A DNA stretch of 37,399 nt from Micromonospora foliorum (GTDB taxonomy: Bacteria; Actinomycetota; Actinomycetes; Mycobacteriales; Micromonosporaceae). Below, piece after piece: positions 7,068 through 15,637 of this stretch. Below the pieces are notes generated by a model that saw only the letters and a list, made by a program, of their open reading frames with translations, was not told the origin of the DNA and made no database searches. The DNA lies in the NCBI RefSeq assembly GCF_022229015.1, contig NZ_JAKKFF010000575.1, forward strand, positions 1-37,399. The letters are read 5' to 3'. Made by a program: the position numbers and the translations under genes. Numbering within the stretch: position 1 is the first letter of the stretch; every line of letters starts with the position of its first letter.

Positions 7068-9245
7068 GTGACTACCGAACAGTATCACGGGCGTTTACGC
7101 CGGCTGGGCGTACGCCGACGGCTCTCGGCGGCGTTCACCGCCGGGGTCATCGCCACCGCGGCGGTCCTCGTCGCGCCGCAACCAGCAGCGGCGGACACGC
7201 CGTGGCTGGACGTCTCCGCAGACCGTTACGCCACGTTCGCCGTCCCGGCGGCGTACGTCCAGGAGAACCTGGGCACCGTCTCGCAGGTCGTCGTCGAGGG
7301 AAACTTCGGTCCGTCCGCCACCTGGGCGGAGTTCGGCCTGACCCGCCGGGGTGACATGTGGTCGGGTGTTCTCGGCGCGTTGGAGCCCGGCCTGTACAAC
7401 TACCAGCTCACCGCCGACGACACCAAGACCATCAAGGACCCGACGAACAGCACCGGTGTCGCGTCCAACCCGCTCCTGAGCACCTTCCTCGTCGCGGGTG
7501 ACTCGGCACGGTGGCTGGTCGACGCGCCGGCCGGCACCGGCGGGAAGGTCGAGACGCTGACCTATCGGACCAGGAACGCGCAGCGCTCCGCCCTGGTCTG
7601 GACGCCACCGGGTTACGCGGCCAAGGACCCGAAGGGTTACCCGACGCTCTTCCTGCAGTCGGGCGACGGCGTAGCCGCCACCGACTGGCTCGATCTCGGT
7701 CGATCCAAGCAGATCCTCGACAACCTCTCGGCCGCCGGTGCCCTGAGCCCGATGGTGGCGGTGATCAGCAACGCCTCGGACGACAACGAGTTGACCGACC
7801 TCCGCAAGGCGGTCACCGACAACTACCGGGTCCTTCGCGATCCGGCGCACCAGGCGATCGCGGGTGTGTCCGACGGCGCAACGGACGCGGTGCGCGCGGC
7901 GCTCACCAAGCCGGGTCAGTTCGGCTACGTCGGCTGGTTCTCGGGCACGTCGGCTCCGGAGATCGACCGCCGGGACGCCAAGGCGATCAACCGCGGCGTC
8001 AAGCTGCTCCGCCTGTACACGGGCAACGTCACCGATCCCGCGTACAACGCCACCTACCGGCTGACGAAGGCGTTGGACCGCGCCGACGTCCGGTTCGAGT
8101 TCGACGGGGTCAACCCGGACGGCGGCGCGAACTGGACCACCTGGCAGGAGAACCTCGTCGACTTCCTGCCGCGGCTGTTCGGTCACGTACGGGACCACGG
8201 GCCGAGCCCCGGTCACCAGCCGCTCAAGCGGGAGTTCACTCCACCGCCGGCCGGCACCACCCCGACACCCTTCGTCACCGAGGACGGGTTCGTCACCTTC
8301 GAGACCACCACGGACTTCAAGGACGCTCAGCACGTCACGGTCTGGGCGAACGTCGCGCCGGGCGGCAGTTGGCTGCGACTGCCACTGACCCGCGACGGTG
8401 ACCGGTGGCGGGCGACCGTGGGTCCGCTGAAGCCCTGGTTCTACTACTACCGGCTGATCGTGGACCGGGTCGCGGTCAAGGACGCCTCGAACCCGACGAA
8501 GGTCACCACCGAACCGATGTGGAGCACCTTCTTCATCCCCGGGCCCGGGGCCCGACTGCTGTCGGACGTACCCGCCGGTCGCGGCGGCAAGGTCGAGAGC
8601 ATGACCTACACCAGCACGGTGGCCGGCCAGGACCGCACCGCGCTGGTGTGGACCCCACCGGGGTACGACCCGGGCCGGACGCAGCCGTACCCCGTCCTCT
8701 ATCTGCAGCACGGCAGCGGCCAGAACTACACGGACTGGGTCGAGATGGGCCGCGCCAAGCAGATCCTCGACCATCAGTTCCTCGACGGTGATCTCACGCC
8801 GATGGTCGTCGTGATGGGCAACGGCAACTCGTCGAACTTCAACCGGGAGTTGCGGGAGAACATCGTTCCGACGGCCCGTGCCCGCTACCACATCTCCAGC
8901 GATCCGTCGCAGCAGGCCCTCGCCGGCCTGTCGATGGGCGGCGGGCAGGCGTTGGGCGTTCTGCGGGCCTACCCGGGCGAGTTCGCCTACGTCGCGGCGT
9001 TCTCGGCCGGGTTCGGCAGCGGCACCGGCGTCGACGTGGCCGCGATCAACAACGGCACCAAGATGCTGCGCCTGTACGTCGGCGACCAGACCGACTTCGT
9101 GTACCCGAGCTTCATGGCGTCGCTGACCACGTTGAACAACCTCGGTATCCGCTACGAGTTCGACGGGGTCACCCCCGGGCCGCACGGCTGGGACGTGTGG
9201 CAGAAGAACCTCATCGACCTGGCGCCGCGTCTGTTCAAGCGCTAG
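7068..9245 (+). CDS. Secreted tandem esterase (two PF00756 units, first one degenerate)
   Basis: The 725-residue protein has an N-terminal secretion signal (basic start, Ala/Val-rich core, cleavage near AAADTPW at about 43) and two repeats, each an Ig-like E-set domain (about 50-145 and 405-495) followed by an esterase domain (about 160-372 and 510-725). Unit 2 has YLQHGSG, GLSMGG (Ser622) and PHGWDVW (His706), so it should be active, probably on acyl or feruloyl esters of hemicellulose. Unit 1 keeps GVSDG (Ser268), but its oxyanion motif reads LQSGDG and the catalytic His position aligns with Ala354. GTG 7068 is set by GAAAGGAG seven bases upstream. It lies between a LacI gene and a sugar ABC operon. 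Confidence 0.85.
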   Translation: MTTEQYHGRLRRLGVRRRLSAAFTAGVIATAAVLVAPQPAAADTPWLDVSADRYATFAVPAAYVQENLGTVSQVVVEGNFGPSATWAEFGLTRRGDMWSGVLGALEPGLYNYQLTADDTKTIKDPTNSTGVASNPLLSTFLVAGDSARWLVDAPAGTGGKVETLTYRTRNAQRSALVWTPPGYAAKDPKGYPTLFLQSGDGVAATDWLDLGRSKQILDNLSAAGALSPMVAVISNASDDNELTDLRKAVTDNYRVLRDPAHQAIAGVSDGATDAVRAALTKPGQFGYVGWFSGTSAPEIDRRDAKAINRGVKLLRLYTGNVTDPAYNATYRLTKALDRADVRFEFDGVNPDGGANWTTWQENLVDFLPRLFGHVRDHGPSPGHQPLKREFTPPPAGTTPTPFVTEDGFVTFETTTDFKDAQHVTVWANVAPGGSWLRLPLTRDGDRWRATVGPLKPWFYYYRLIVDRVAVKDASNPTKVTTEPMWSTFFIPGPGARLLSDVPAGRGGKVESMTYTSTVAGQDRTALVWTPPGYDPGRTQPYPVLYLQHGSGQNYTDWVEMGRAKQILDHQFLDGDLTPMVVVMGNGNSSNFNRELRENIVPTARARYHISSDPSQQALAGLSMGGGQALGVLRAYPGEFAYVAAFSAGFGSGTGVDVAAINNGTKMLRLYVGDQTDFVYPSFMASLTTLNNLGIRYEFDGVTPGPHGWDVWQKNLIDLAPRLFKR

Positions 9246-9262
9246 GAGCCCTCGCCGGCGAC

Positions 9263-9295
9263 GCCACCGGGAGCAGGGCTTCCTGCCCCGGTGGC
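9263..9295 (+). terminator. Hairpin between esterase and ABC binding-protein gene
   Basis: GCCACCGGG (9263-9271) pairs with CCCGGTGGC (9287-9295), with an inner GCAGG/CCTGC stem. It probably ends the esterase transcript. Confidence 0.65.
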
Positions 9296-9348
9296 GCCCG
9301 CCAGCGCACGGATGCTGTGCACCGCCATCGCCGAAGGGAACCATCTCA

Positions 9349-10689
9349 ATGAAGAGAAGACGAATACTCGCCACGGTAGTCATGCTCGCGGCGGGGAGCG
9401 GCCTCGTCGCCTGCTCCTCCGACGAGGGCGGCAGTGACGCGAGCAACTGCACGAACACCATCACCAAGAAGGACCTGCCGGTCGTGACGATGTGGGGTTG
9501 GTACCCCAACACCCAGCTCGTCGTCGACAACTTCAACAAGCAGAACAACGAGGTGCAGGTCTGCTGGACCAACGTCGGGCAGGGCAGCGACGAGTACGAC
9601 AAGTTCCAGACCGCCATCTCGGCGGGCACCGGGGCACCTGACGTGATCATGGTCGAGGCGGACCGGATCCCGACGTTCCAGATCCAGGGCGCGCTCGTCG
9701 ACATCAAGCAGTACGGCTACGACGCGGTCAAGGCCAACTACGGCGAGGGCGCCTGGAAGGACGTGTCGGTCGGCGACAAGGTCTACGGCGTCCCGGTCGA
9801 CGGCGGCCCGGTGGCGATGATCTACCGGAAGGACATCTTCGACAAGTACAAGATCACGCCGCCGAAGACCTGGGCCGAGTACGAGCAGGCCGCGCAGAAG
9901 GTCAAGGACGCCGGCGGCCCGCTCTTCGGGGACCTCGGGGCGAACGTCTCGGCGCTCACCATGGCGTTGCAGATCCAGAAGGGCGCCGCGCCCTTCACCT
10001 ACGACCCGGCGCAGCCGAAGGCGATCGGCGTCAAGCTCAACGACCAGCCCTCCAAGGACGTGCTGGACTACTGGGGTGGCCTCGCCAAGAAAGGGTTGGT
10101 CGGTACGCAGGACCAGTTCACCCCGGAGTACATCTCGGGCGTGATCAACGGCAACTACGCGACGTACATCTCGGCGGCCTGGGCGCCCGGCTACCTCACC
10201 GGCGCGGGCGTCGGTAAGGGACAGGACACCGGCAAGTTCGCGGTGGCGCCGCTGCCGCAGTGGGACCCGGCCAACCCGGTGCAGGTCAACTGGGGTGGGT
10301 CGGCCTTCTCGGTGACCAAGCAGGCGAAGAAGCCGGAGCTGGCCGCGAAGGTCGCCTACGGGCTCTACGCCGACAAGGAGTCGCTCACCGACGGCTGGAC
10401 CAACCAGATCATCTTCCCGCTGAACCTCACGGCGCTCAAGGACCCCGCGTTCGTCGACCTGAAGGTGGCGTTCTTCAACGGCCAGCAGGCGAACAAGGAG
10501 GTCTACCTTCCCGCCGCCGAGGCCTACAAGGGAGTCGCGTACGCGCCCTTCGGTCAGTACTACCTCGACGCCATGACGAAACAGGTCAGCGAGATCATCA
10601 AGGGCTCCGTCACCGGTTCGCAGGCCGCCGACCGGCTCCAGGAGGACGTGGCGAAGTACGCCAAGGAACAAGGTTTCACCGTTCAGTGA
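9349..10689 (+). CDS. Sugar ABC transporter substrate-binding lipoprotein (family 1)
   Basis: The 446-residue protein is an extracellular solute-binding protein for a carbohydrate ABC importer. It has a basic N-terminus, a hydrophobic core and a lipobox LVAC with Cys22, so it should be anchored to the outer face of the membrane. Typical family features are SAGTGAPDVIMVEADRIP, YGVPVDGGPVAMIYRKDIFDKY and a C-terminal region that ends in EDVAKYAKEQGF. AAGGGAA lies eight bases before the ATG. It heads an operon with two permease genes, and its setting suggests that it binds xylo- or arabino-oligosaccharides. Confidence 0.93.
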   Translation: MKRRRILATVVMLAAGSGLVACSSDEGGSDASNCTNTITKKDLPVVTMWGWYPNTQLVVDNFNKQNNEVQVCWTNVGQGSDEYDKFQTAISAGTGAPDVIMVEADRIPTFQIQGALVDIKQYGYDAVKANYGEGAWKDVSVGDKVYGVPVDGGPVAMIYRKDIFDKYKITPPKTWAEYEQAAQKVKDAGGPLFGDLGANVSALTMALQIQKGAAPFTYDPAQPKAIGVKLNDQPSKDVLDYWGGLAKKGLVGTQDQFTPEYISGVINGNYATYISAAWAPGYLTGAGVGKGQDTGKFAVAPLPQWDPANPVQVNWGGSAFSVTKQAKKPELAAKVAYGLYADKESLTDGWTNQIIFPLNLTALKDPAFVDLKVAFFNGQQANKEVYLPAAEAYKGVAYAPFGQYYLDAMTKQVSEIIKGSVTGSQAADRLQEDVAKYAKEQGFTVQ

Positions 10690-10695
10690 CCGGAT

Positions 10696-10732
10696 GGGTG
10701 GGCCGCGCCGGCACTGGGCGGCCGGCCCACCC
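10696..10732 (+). terminator. Intra-operon hairpin after binding-protein gene
   Basis: GGGTGGGCC (10696-10704) pairs with GGCCCACCC (10724-10732). Such hairpins downstream of binding-protein genes usually lower permease expression by partial termination or mRNA processing. Confidence 0.55.
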
Positions 10733-10767
10733 GCCACCCCTCAGCGTCCACGTCCCGGAGACCAAAG

Positions 10768-11709
10768 ATGACACTCCTGACCGAGAAGCGCGCACCGCGT
10801 CCTCAGCCTGAGACGCGCAAGATCCGTGGCAAGGTGCACCTCCGTGAACACCTGATGGGGTGGCTCTTCGTCGGGCCGTTCGGGGTCGTGTTCCTGGCGT
10901 TCCTCATCGCGCCGCTGGCGTACGCGCTGTACCTCAGTCTCTTTCAGAAGAAGCTGATCGGCGGCACCAGCTTCGTTCTCTTCGACAACTACGTGAAGGC
11001 GTTCACCGACCCGAGCTTCCTGTCCGGGGCGTGGTTCGTCATCCGCTTCTCGCTGGTCTCGATCCCGCTGCAGATCGTCATCGCGCTCGCGTTGGCCCTG
11101 ATCCTGGACTCGGTGACCACCCTGTTCGCCCGCTTCTCCCGCCTCATGATCTTTCTTCCGTACGCGATCCCCACCGTCATCGGGGCGGTGATGTGGGGGT
11201 TCCTCTACAGCAGGGGCTTCGGCCCGCTCACCGACATCTTCGGGCTGTTCGGCGCCACCGCACCCGACTTCCTGGGTAGCGACCTGATCTTCTACGGGCT
11301 GCTCAACGTCGTCACCTGGCAGTGGGCCGGCTACTACATGATCATCCTGTATGCGGCGTTGCAGGGCGTCGATCCGACGCTCTACGAGGCGGCCCGGATG
11401 GACGGCGCCGGGCGGTGGCAGATCGCGACGCGGATCAAGATTCCCCTGATCGCGCCCGCCCTGATCCTGATCCTGGTCTTCTCGCTCATCGGCACCCTGC
11501 AGTTCTTCAACGAACCGCAGATCCTGCGCTACCTCGCCGCGGGCACCATCGGCTCGGACTTCACCCCCAACATGTACGCGTACCAACAGGCGTTCTCGCT
11601 CGCCAACTTCAACTACGGGTCGGCGATCTCCTTCGCCCTCGGCGGCATCGTGTTCATCTGCGTGTACGCCTTCCTGTTCTTCACCCGCAAGCGGAGGAGC
11701 TTCCTCTGA
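10768..11709 (+). CDS. Sugar ABC transporter permease (MalF/UgpA type)
   Basis: This 313-residue inner-membrane protein has about six transmembrane segments, starting with GWLFVGPFGVVFLAFLIAPL. Its cytoplasmic EAA loop reads YEAARMDGAGRWQIATRIKI, which docks the ATPase. The start ATG lies 78 bases after the binding-protein gene. The stop TGA overlaps the start ATG of the next permease by one base, so the two are translationally coupled. Confidence 0.95.
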   Translation: MTLLTEKRAPRPQPETRKIRGKVHLREHLMGWLFVGPFGVVFLAFLIAPLAYALYLSLFQKKLIGGTSFVLFDNYVKAFTDPSFLSGAWFVIRFSLVSIPLQIVIALALALILDSVTTLFARFSRLMIFLPYAIPTVIGAVMWGFLYSRGFGPLTDIFGLFGATAPDFLGSDLIFYGLLNVVTWQWAGYYMIILYAALQGVDPTLYEAARMDGAGRWQIATRIKIPLIAPALILILVFSLIGTLQFFNEPQILRYLAAGTIGSDFTPNMYAYQQAFSLANFNYGSAISFALGGIVFICVYAFLFFTRKRRSFL

Positions 11710-12593
11710 TGGCCGACCACACCAGCGTCCGCGCAGGCGCCCGCCGACCGCAGCGCTATCTCCCGATACAGATCCTCCTCGGCTTCCTGGTGATCTACTT
11801 CCTCGTACCGTTCTGGTGGGTCATCGTCAACAGCTCCAAGGACGCGCCGGGCCTGTTCGGCGGCGGCAACACCCTCTGGTTCACCGACCAGATCGACTAC
11901 CTCGGGAACCTCCGGCAGCTCTTCACCTACGACGGTGGCATCTACCTCCGGTGGATCCTCAACTCCACGCTGTACGCCATCGCCGGCGGCGTCGGCGCCA
12001 CGGTCCTGGCGGTCATGGCCGGCTACGGTTTCGCCAAGTACCGGTTCGCGGCCCGACGCTTCAGCTTCGCCGTCGTGCTCGGCGCGCTGATGGTGCCCGC
12101 CACCGCTCTGGTCATCCCGACGTTCATCATGTTCTCCCGGCTCGGCCTGACGAACACGGTCTGGGCGGTGATCCTGCCGTCGCTGCTCAACCCGTTCGGC
12201 GTCTACCTGATGCACGTGTACGCGCGCGACGCGGTGCCCGACGAGCTCCTGGACGCGGCGCGGGTCGACGGCGCGGGGGAGCTGCGGACGTTCTTCCAGA
12301 TCGCCCTTCCGCTGATGCGCCCCGCGGTGGTCACCGTGCTGCTCCTGTCGGCCGTGGCGTCCTGGAACAACTACTTCCTGCCGCTGGCCATGCTCTCCGA
12401 CAACCGGCTCTTCCCGGTCACCGTCGGCCTCGGCCTCTGGCAGGGGATCGCGTCCGCCAACAACGCGGGAACCACCTCACTGTGGAGCCTCATCATCCTG
12501 GGCTCCCTGGTGTCCGTGCTCCCGCTGATCATCGCGTTCTTCAGCCTGCAACGTCACTGGCGCGGCGGCCTCTCCGTCGGAGGTCTCCGGTAG
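11709..12593 (+). CDS. Sugar ABC transporter permease (MalG/UgpE type)
   Basis: This 294-residue protein is the second membrane subunit, with about six transmembrane segments and the EAA loop LLDAARVDGAGELRTFFQIAL. The frame is open upstream inside the previous gene, but the ATG at 11709 overlaps that gene's stop and begins just before the first membrane segment. No ATPase gene follows. Actinobacterial CUT1 sugar importers commonly share one ATPase (MsiK type) encoded elsewhere, and that is the likely arrangement here. Confidence 0.95.
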   Translation: MADHTSVRAGARRPQRYLPIQILLGFLVIYFLVPFWWVIVNSSKDAPGLFGGGNTLWFTDQIDYLGNLRQLFTYDGGIYLRWILNSTLYAIAGGVGATVLAVMAGYGFAKYRFAARRFSFAVVLGALMVPATALVIPTFIMFSRLGLTNTVWAVILPSLLNPFGVYLMHVYARDAVPDELLDAARVDGAGELRTFFQIALPLMRPAVVTVLLLSAVASWNNYFLPLAMLSDNRLFPVTVGLGLWQGIASANNAGTTSLWSLIILGSLVSVLPLIIAFFSLQRHWRGGLSVGGLR

Positions 12594-12638
12594 GTAGGGC
12601 CGAATGCCACCAGCCAATCCACCACACGCGCATTGATC

Positions 12639-12655
12639 GCCGCACAGGGTGCGGC
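12639..12655 (+). repeat. Small hairpin between permease and dehydratase
   Basis: GCCGCAC and GTGCGGC form a perfect 7-bp stem with a 3-nt loop in the 88-nt gap. It may weaken read-through between the transporter and the dehydratase; its function is unproven. Confidence 0.35.
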
Positions 12656-12681
12656 CGGACGGATGACAGAGAGGTGTGCTG

Positions 12682-14409
12682 ATGTCGACGACGAATCGAC
12701 CGCTGCGCAGCGGGCAGTGGTTCGGTGCGGAAGGCCGCAACGGGTTCATCCATCGGTCCTGGATGCGCAACCAGGGTTTCGCGGACGACGTCTTCGACGG
12801 TCGCCCGGTGATCGGCATCGCCACCACCTGGTCGGAGCTGACCCCCTGCAACGCCCACCTGCGCGACCTGGCCGAATCGGTGAAGCGGGGCGTGTGGGAG
12901 AGCGGGGGCCTGCCGCTGGAGTTCCCGGCGATGAGCCTGGGCGAGCCGCTGATGCGACCCACGACCATGCTCTACCGCAACCTGTTGGCGATGGAGTTGG
13001 AGGAGTCGGTCCGCGCCAACCCGCTCGACGGGGTGGTCCTGCTCTCCGGCTGTGACAAGACCACCCCGGGCCTGCTGATGGGAGCGGCGAGCGTCGACCT
13101 GCCGACCCTGATGCTGACCGGCGGCCCGATGCTCAACGGCAAGTTCCGCGGTCAGGACATCGGCTCGGGCACGGTCGTCTGGCGCTTCACCGAGGAGATG
13201 CGGGCCGGTCGGATGACCGCGGCCGACTGCTCCGAGGCGGAGGTCGGCATGTCCCGCAGCAGGGGCCACTGCATGACCATGGGTACCGCCTCCACGATGG
13301 CCTGTGTGACCGAGGCGCTGGGCGTGCAACTGCCGGGGGCGGCTGCCGTGCCGGCGGTCGACTCCCGGCGGTACGCGCTCGCGCACGCCGCCGGACGCCG
13401 GATCGTCGCCATGGTCGAACAGGACCAACGGTTGTCCTCGGTGCTCACCAGGCAGGCGTTCGAGAACGCCGTCCGGGTCAACGCCGCGATCGGCGGTTCC
13501 ACAAACGCCGTCGTACACCTGCTCGCCATCGCCGGACGCCTCGGCGTCCCCCTGTCGCTGGCGGACTTCGACACCCTCACCGCCGACGTGCCCATGCTCG
13601 TCAACCTCATGCCGTCCGGGAAGTACCTGATGGAGGACTTCGCCTACGCGGGCGGCCTCCCGGTGGTGATGAAGGAGCTCGCCCCGCTGCTGCACATGGA
13701 CCACGTCACCGTCAGCGGCAGGAGCGTGGCGGAGAACGTCGACGGCGCCCAGTGCTGGAACCGGGAGGTCATCGGCACCCTGGAGGAGCCGTTCCAGCCC
13801 GCCGGCTCGGGCACCGTGGTGCTGCGCGGGTCGCTCGCGCCGTCCGGGGCGGTGCTGAAGGTCTCCGCGGCCTCCCCGCAGCTCCTCACGCACACCGGCC
13901 CGGCGCTCGTCTTCGACCGCATCGAGGACTACGTCGTCGCCGCCGACGACCCGGGCCTCGACGTCACCCCGGACACGGTGATCGTGGTCCGCAACGCCGG
14001 ACCACGGGGCTACCCCGGCTTCCCCGAGGTGGGCAACGTGCCCATGCCACGACGGTTGCTCGCCGACGGCATCACGGACATGGTGCGGATCTCCGACGCT
14101 CGGATGAGCGGCACCGGCTACGGCACCTGCATCCTGCACGTGGCACCGGAGGCGTCCGTGGGTGGTCCGCTCGCGCTGGTCCGCACCGGTGACCTGATCT
14201 CCGTCGATGTCCCGACGCGCCGCCTGGAGCTCCTGGTCGACGACGCGGAACTAGCCCGACGCCGCTCCGCCTGGCAGCCTCCGCAGCCGGTGGCCGACCG
14301 GGGTTGGGTACGGCTGTACAGCGAGCACGTTCTGCAGGCCGACAGCGGCGCGGACCTCGACTTTCTCGTCGGTGGCAGCGGCAGCGCGGTGCCCCGTCAC
14401 TCACACTGA
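12682..14409 (+). CDS. IlvD/Edd-family sugar-acid (pentonate) dehydratase
   Basis: The 575-residue enzyme is a dihydroxy-acid dehydratase-fold protein that should remove water from an aldonic acid to give a 2-keto-3-deoxy acid. Three cysteines placed like the [2Fe-2S] ligands of L-arabinonate and D-xylonate dehydratases are present: Cys56 (TPCN), Cys124 (SGCDKTTPG) and Cys197 (GHCMTMG). GSTNAVVHL and ARMSGTGYGT are further family signatures. The ATG at 12682 follows GAGAGGTG. Its position between a sugar importer and a LacI regulator in a hemicellulose locus favours a pentonate over the branched-chain amino-acid substrate. A nearby sugar dehydrogenase, lactonase or aldolase is absent, so the exact pathway is unresolved. 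Confidence 0.88.
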   Translation: MSTTNRPLRSGQWFGAEGRNGFIHRSWMRNQGFADDVFDGRPVIGIATTWSELTPCNAHLRDLAESVKRGVWESGGLPLEFPAMSLGEPLMRPTTMLYRNLLAMELEESVRANPLDGVVLLSGCDKTTPGLLMGAASVDLPTLMLTGGPMLNGKFRGQDIGSGTVVWRFTEEMRAGRMTAADCSEAEVGMSRSRGHCMTMGTASTMACVTEALGVQLPGAAAVPAVDSRRYALAHAAGRRIVAMVEQDQRLSSVLTRQAFENAVRVNAAIGGSTNAVVHLLAIAGRLGVPLSLADFDTLTADVPMLVNLMPSGKYLMEDFAYAGGLPVVMKELAPLLHMDHVTVSGRSVAENVDGAQCWNREVIGTLEEPFQPAGSGTVVLRGSLAPSGAVLKVSAASPQLLTHTGPALVFDRIEDYVVAADDPGLDVTPDTVIVVRNAGPRGYPGFPEVGNVPMPRRLLADGITDMVRISDARMSGTGYGTCILHVAPEASVGGPLALVRTGDLISVDVPTRRLELLVDDAELARRRSAWQPPQPVADRGWVRLYSEHVLQADSGADLDFLVGGSGSAVPRHSH

Positions 14410-14494
14410 CGGTCACGTTCGGACGAGGCCCACGAGGAACTGACTCCATGGAAGAACGGACGGCCCGCCAGTGCGAGTTCACGCAAAGGCCGCT

Positions 14495-15532
14495 GTGACA
14501 GCGGCCGACCGGCCACCGGTGATGGCGGACGTCGCTCGCCTGGCGGGCGTGTCACACCAGACGGTGTCCCGGGTCATCAACGGGGCGCCCAGCATCAAGC
14601 GCGAGACGCGGGAGCGGGTCCTCGAGGCCATTCGACGACTCGACTACCGCCCCAACACGGCCGCCCGTGCGCTGGTTCGCGGACGCTCCGGGATGATCGG
14701 CATCATCGGCACGGCCAGGACGCTGTTCGGTCCGACGAGCATCCATCGCAGCGTGGAGGACGCCGCCCGCGCGGCCGGCTACTTCGCCACCTCGGTGAGC
14801 CTCTCCGAGGTGACGGTACGCGCGCTCAGCGACGCCACCGAACACCTCATGCGCGTCGGCGTGGAGGGCGTCGTGATGATCGCCGGCAACGACGAGGCGC
14901 TCGAGGTGGTGCGGATGACGCGCTCGACTGTCCCCTTCGTCGTCGTGGAGGGCGATCTGTCCAGGGCCAGCGTGACCGTCGGCGTCGACCAGGTGCTCGG
15001 CGCCCGGATGGCCACCGAGCACCTCCTCGACCTCGGGCATCGGGAGATCGTGCATGTGAGCGGCCCGCTCAACTGGGCGGAGGCCCGCGCCCGCCTCGAA
15101 GGTTGGCGTCAGGCGATGAGCGCGGCGGGCCTGCGCCCGCCGGAGCCGGTCGAGGGCGACTGGAGAGCGCACAGCGGTTACCTCGCCGGGCTGCGGATCG
15201 GTGCCATGCGCGGGACGACCGCGGTGTTCGCCGCCAACGACCAGATGGCCATCGGCGTGCTGCGTGCGCTGCACGAGCGTGGACGGCGGGTGCCACAGGA
15301 CATCTCCGTCGTCGGATTCGACGACGTCCCCGAGGCGCCCTACCTCATTCCGCCGTTGACGACGATTCAGCAGGACTTCGACGCGGTCGGTCGGCGGGCC
15401 ATCACCGCCGTCACCCAGGCCATCGACGACACGGTGCCGCAGCGCCTGCCGTTGGTCGTTCCCAAGCTCGTGGTACGGCAGAGCACGGCGCCGCCGCCGG
15501 TGGCCGGCAACGCCCTCTCCGGCGCTGGCTGA
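14495..15532 (+). CDS. LacI-family transcriptional regulator
   Basis: The 345-residue protein has the N-terminal LacI helix-turn-helix VARLAGVSHQTVSRVING and a sugar-binding effector domain (LGHREIVHVSGPLNWAEAR, AVFAANDQMAIGVLRALHERG, DISVVGFDDVPEAPY). I prefer the GTG at 14495, which has AAAGG five bases upstream; a GTG at 14471 would add eight residues. It lies 85 bases after the dehydratase and in the same direction, so it may regulate the ABC/dehydratase operon or the next gene. I did not find an operator that resembles those of the first LacI gene here, so the two regulators probably read different sites. Confidence 0.9.
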   Translation: MTAADRPPVMADVARLAGVSHQTVSRVINGAPSIKRETRERVLEAIRRLDYRPNTAARALVRGRSGMIGIIGTARTLFGPTSIHRSVEDAARAAGYFATSVSLSEVTVRALSDATEHLMRVGVEGVVMIAGNDEALEVVRMTRSTVPFVVVEGDLSRASVTVGVDQVLGARMATEHLLDLGHREIVHVSGPLNWAEARARLEGWRQAMSAAGLRPPEPVEGDWRAHSGYLAGLRIGAMRGTTAVFAANDQMAIGVLRALHERGRRVPQDISVVGFDDVPEAPYLIPPLTTIQQDFDAVGRRAITAVTQAIDDTVPQRLPLVVPKLVVRQSTAPPPVAGNALSGAG

Positions 15533-15637
15533 TCCGACCCTCCCGGTTGAGTGGTCCGATAAGTCCTTTCACCGAAATTCGACTAGCTGTCAGGTTCTGT
15601 CCGGTGCGTGCTTCTTTTCCATCGGAAGGCTCAGGGC

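Noticed and set aside
7095..9707. Minus-strand ORF of 870 codons across the tandem esterase and binding-protein start
   Set aside because: It crosses two genes and their terminator and has the composition of an antisense shadow.
11322..11708. Upstream extension of the second permease frame into the first permease gene
   Set aside because: The extension is Arg-rich and lacks membrane segments; the ATG overlapping the first permease's stop begins just before the first hydrophobic helix.
12541..14139. Minus-strand ORF of 532 codons opposite the dehydratase
   Set aside because: The dehydratase on the plus strand has conserved iron-sulfur cysteines and a ribosome site; the opposite frame has neither motif nor start signal.
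14448..14498. Small ORF starting MEERTARQCEF before the second LacI gene
   Set aside because: It has only 16 codons, lacks a strong ribosome site and overlaps the LacI start; nothing supports expression.
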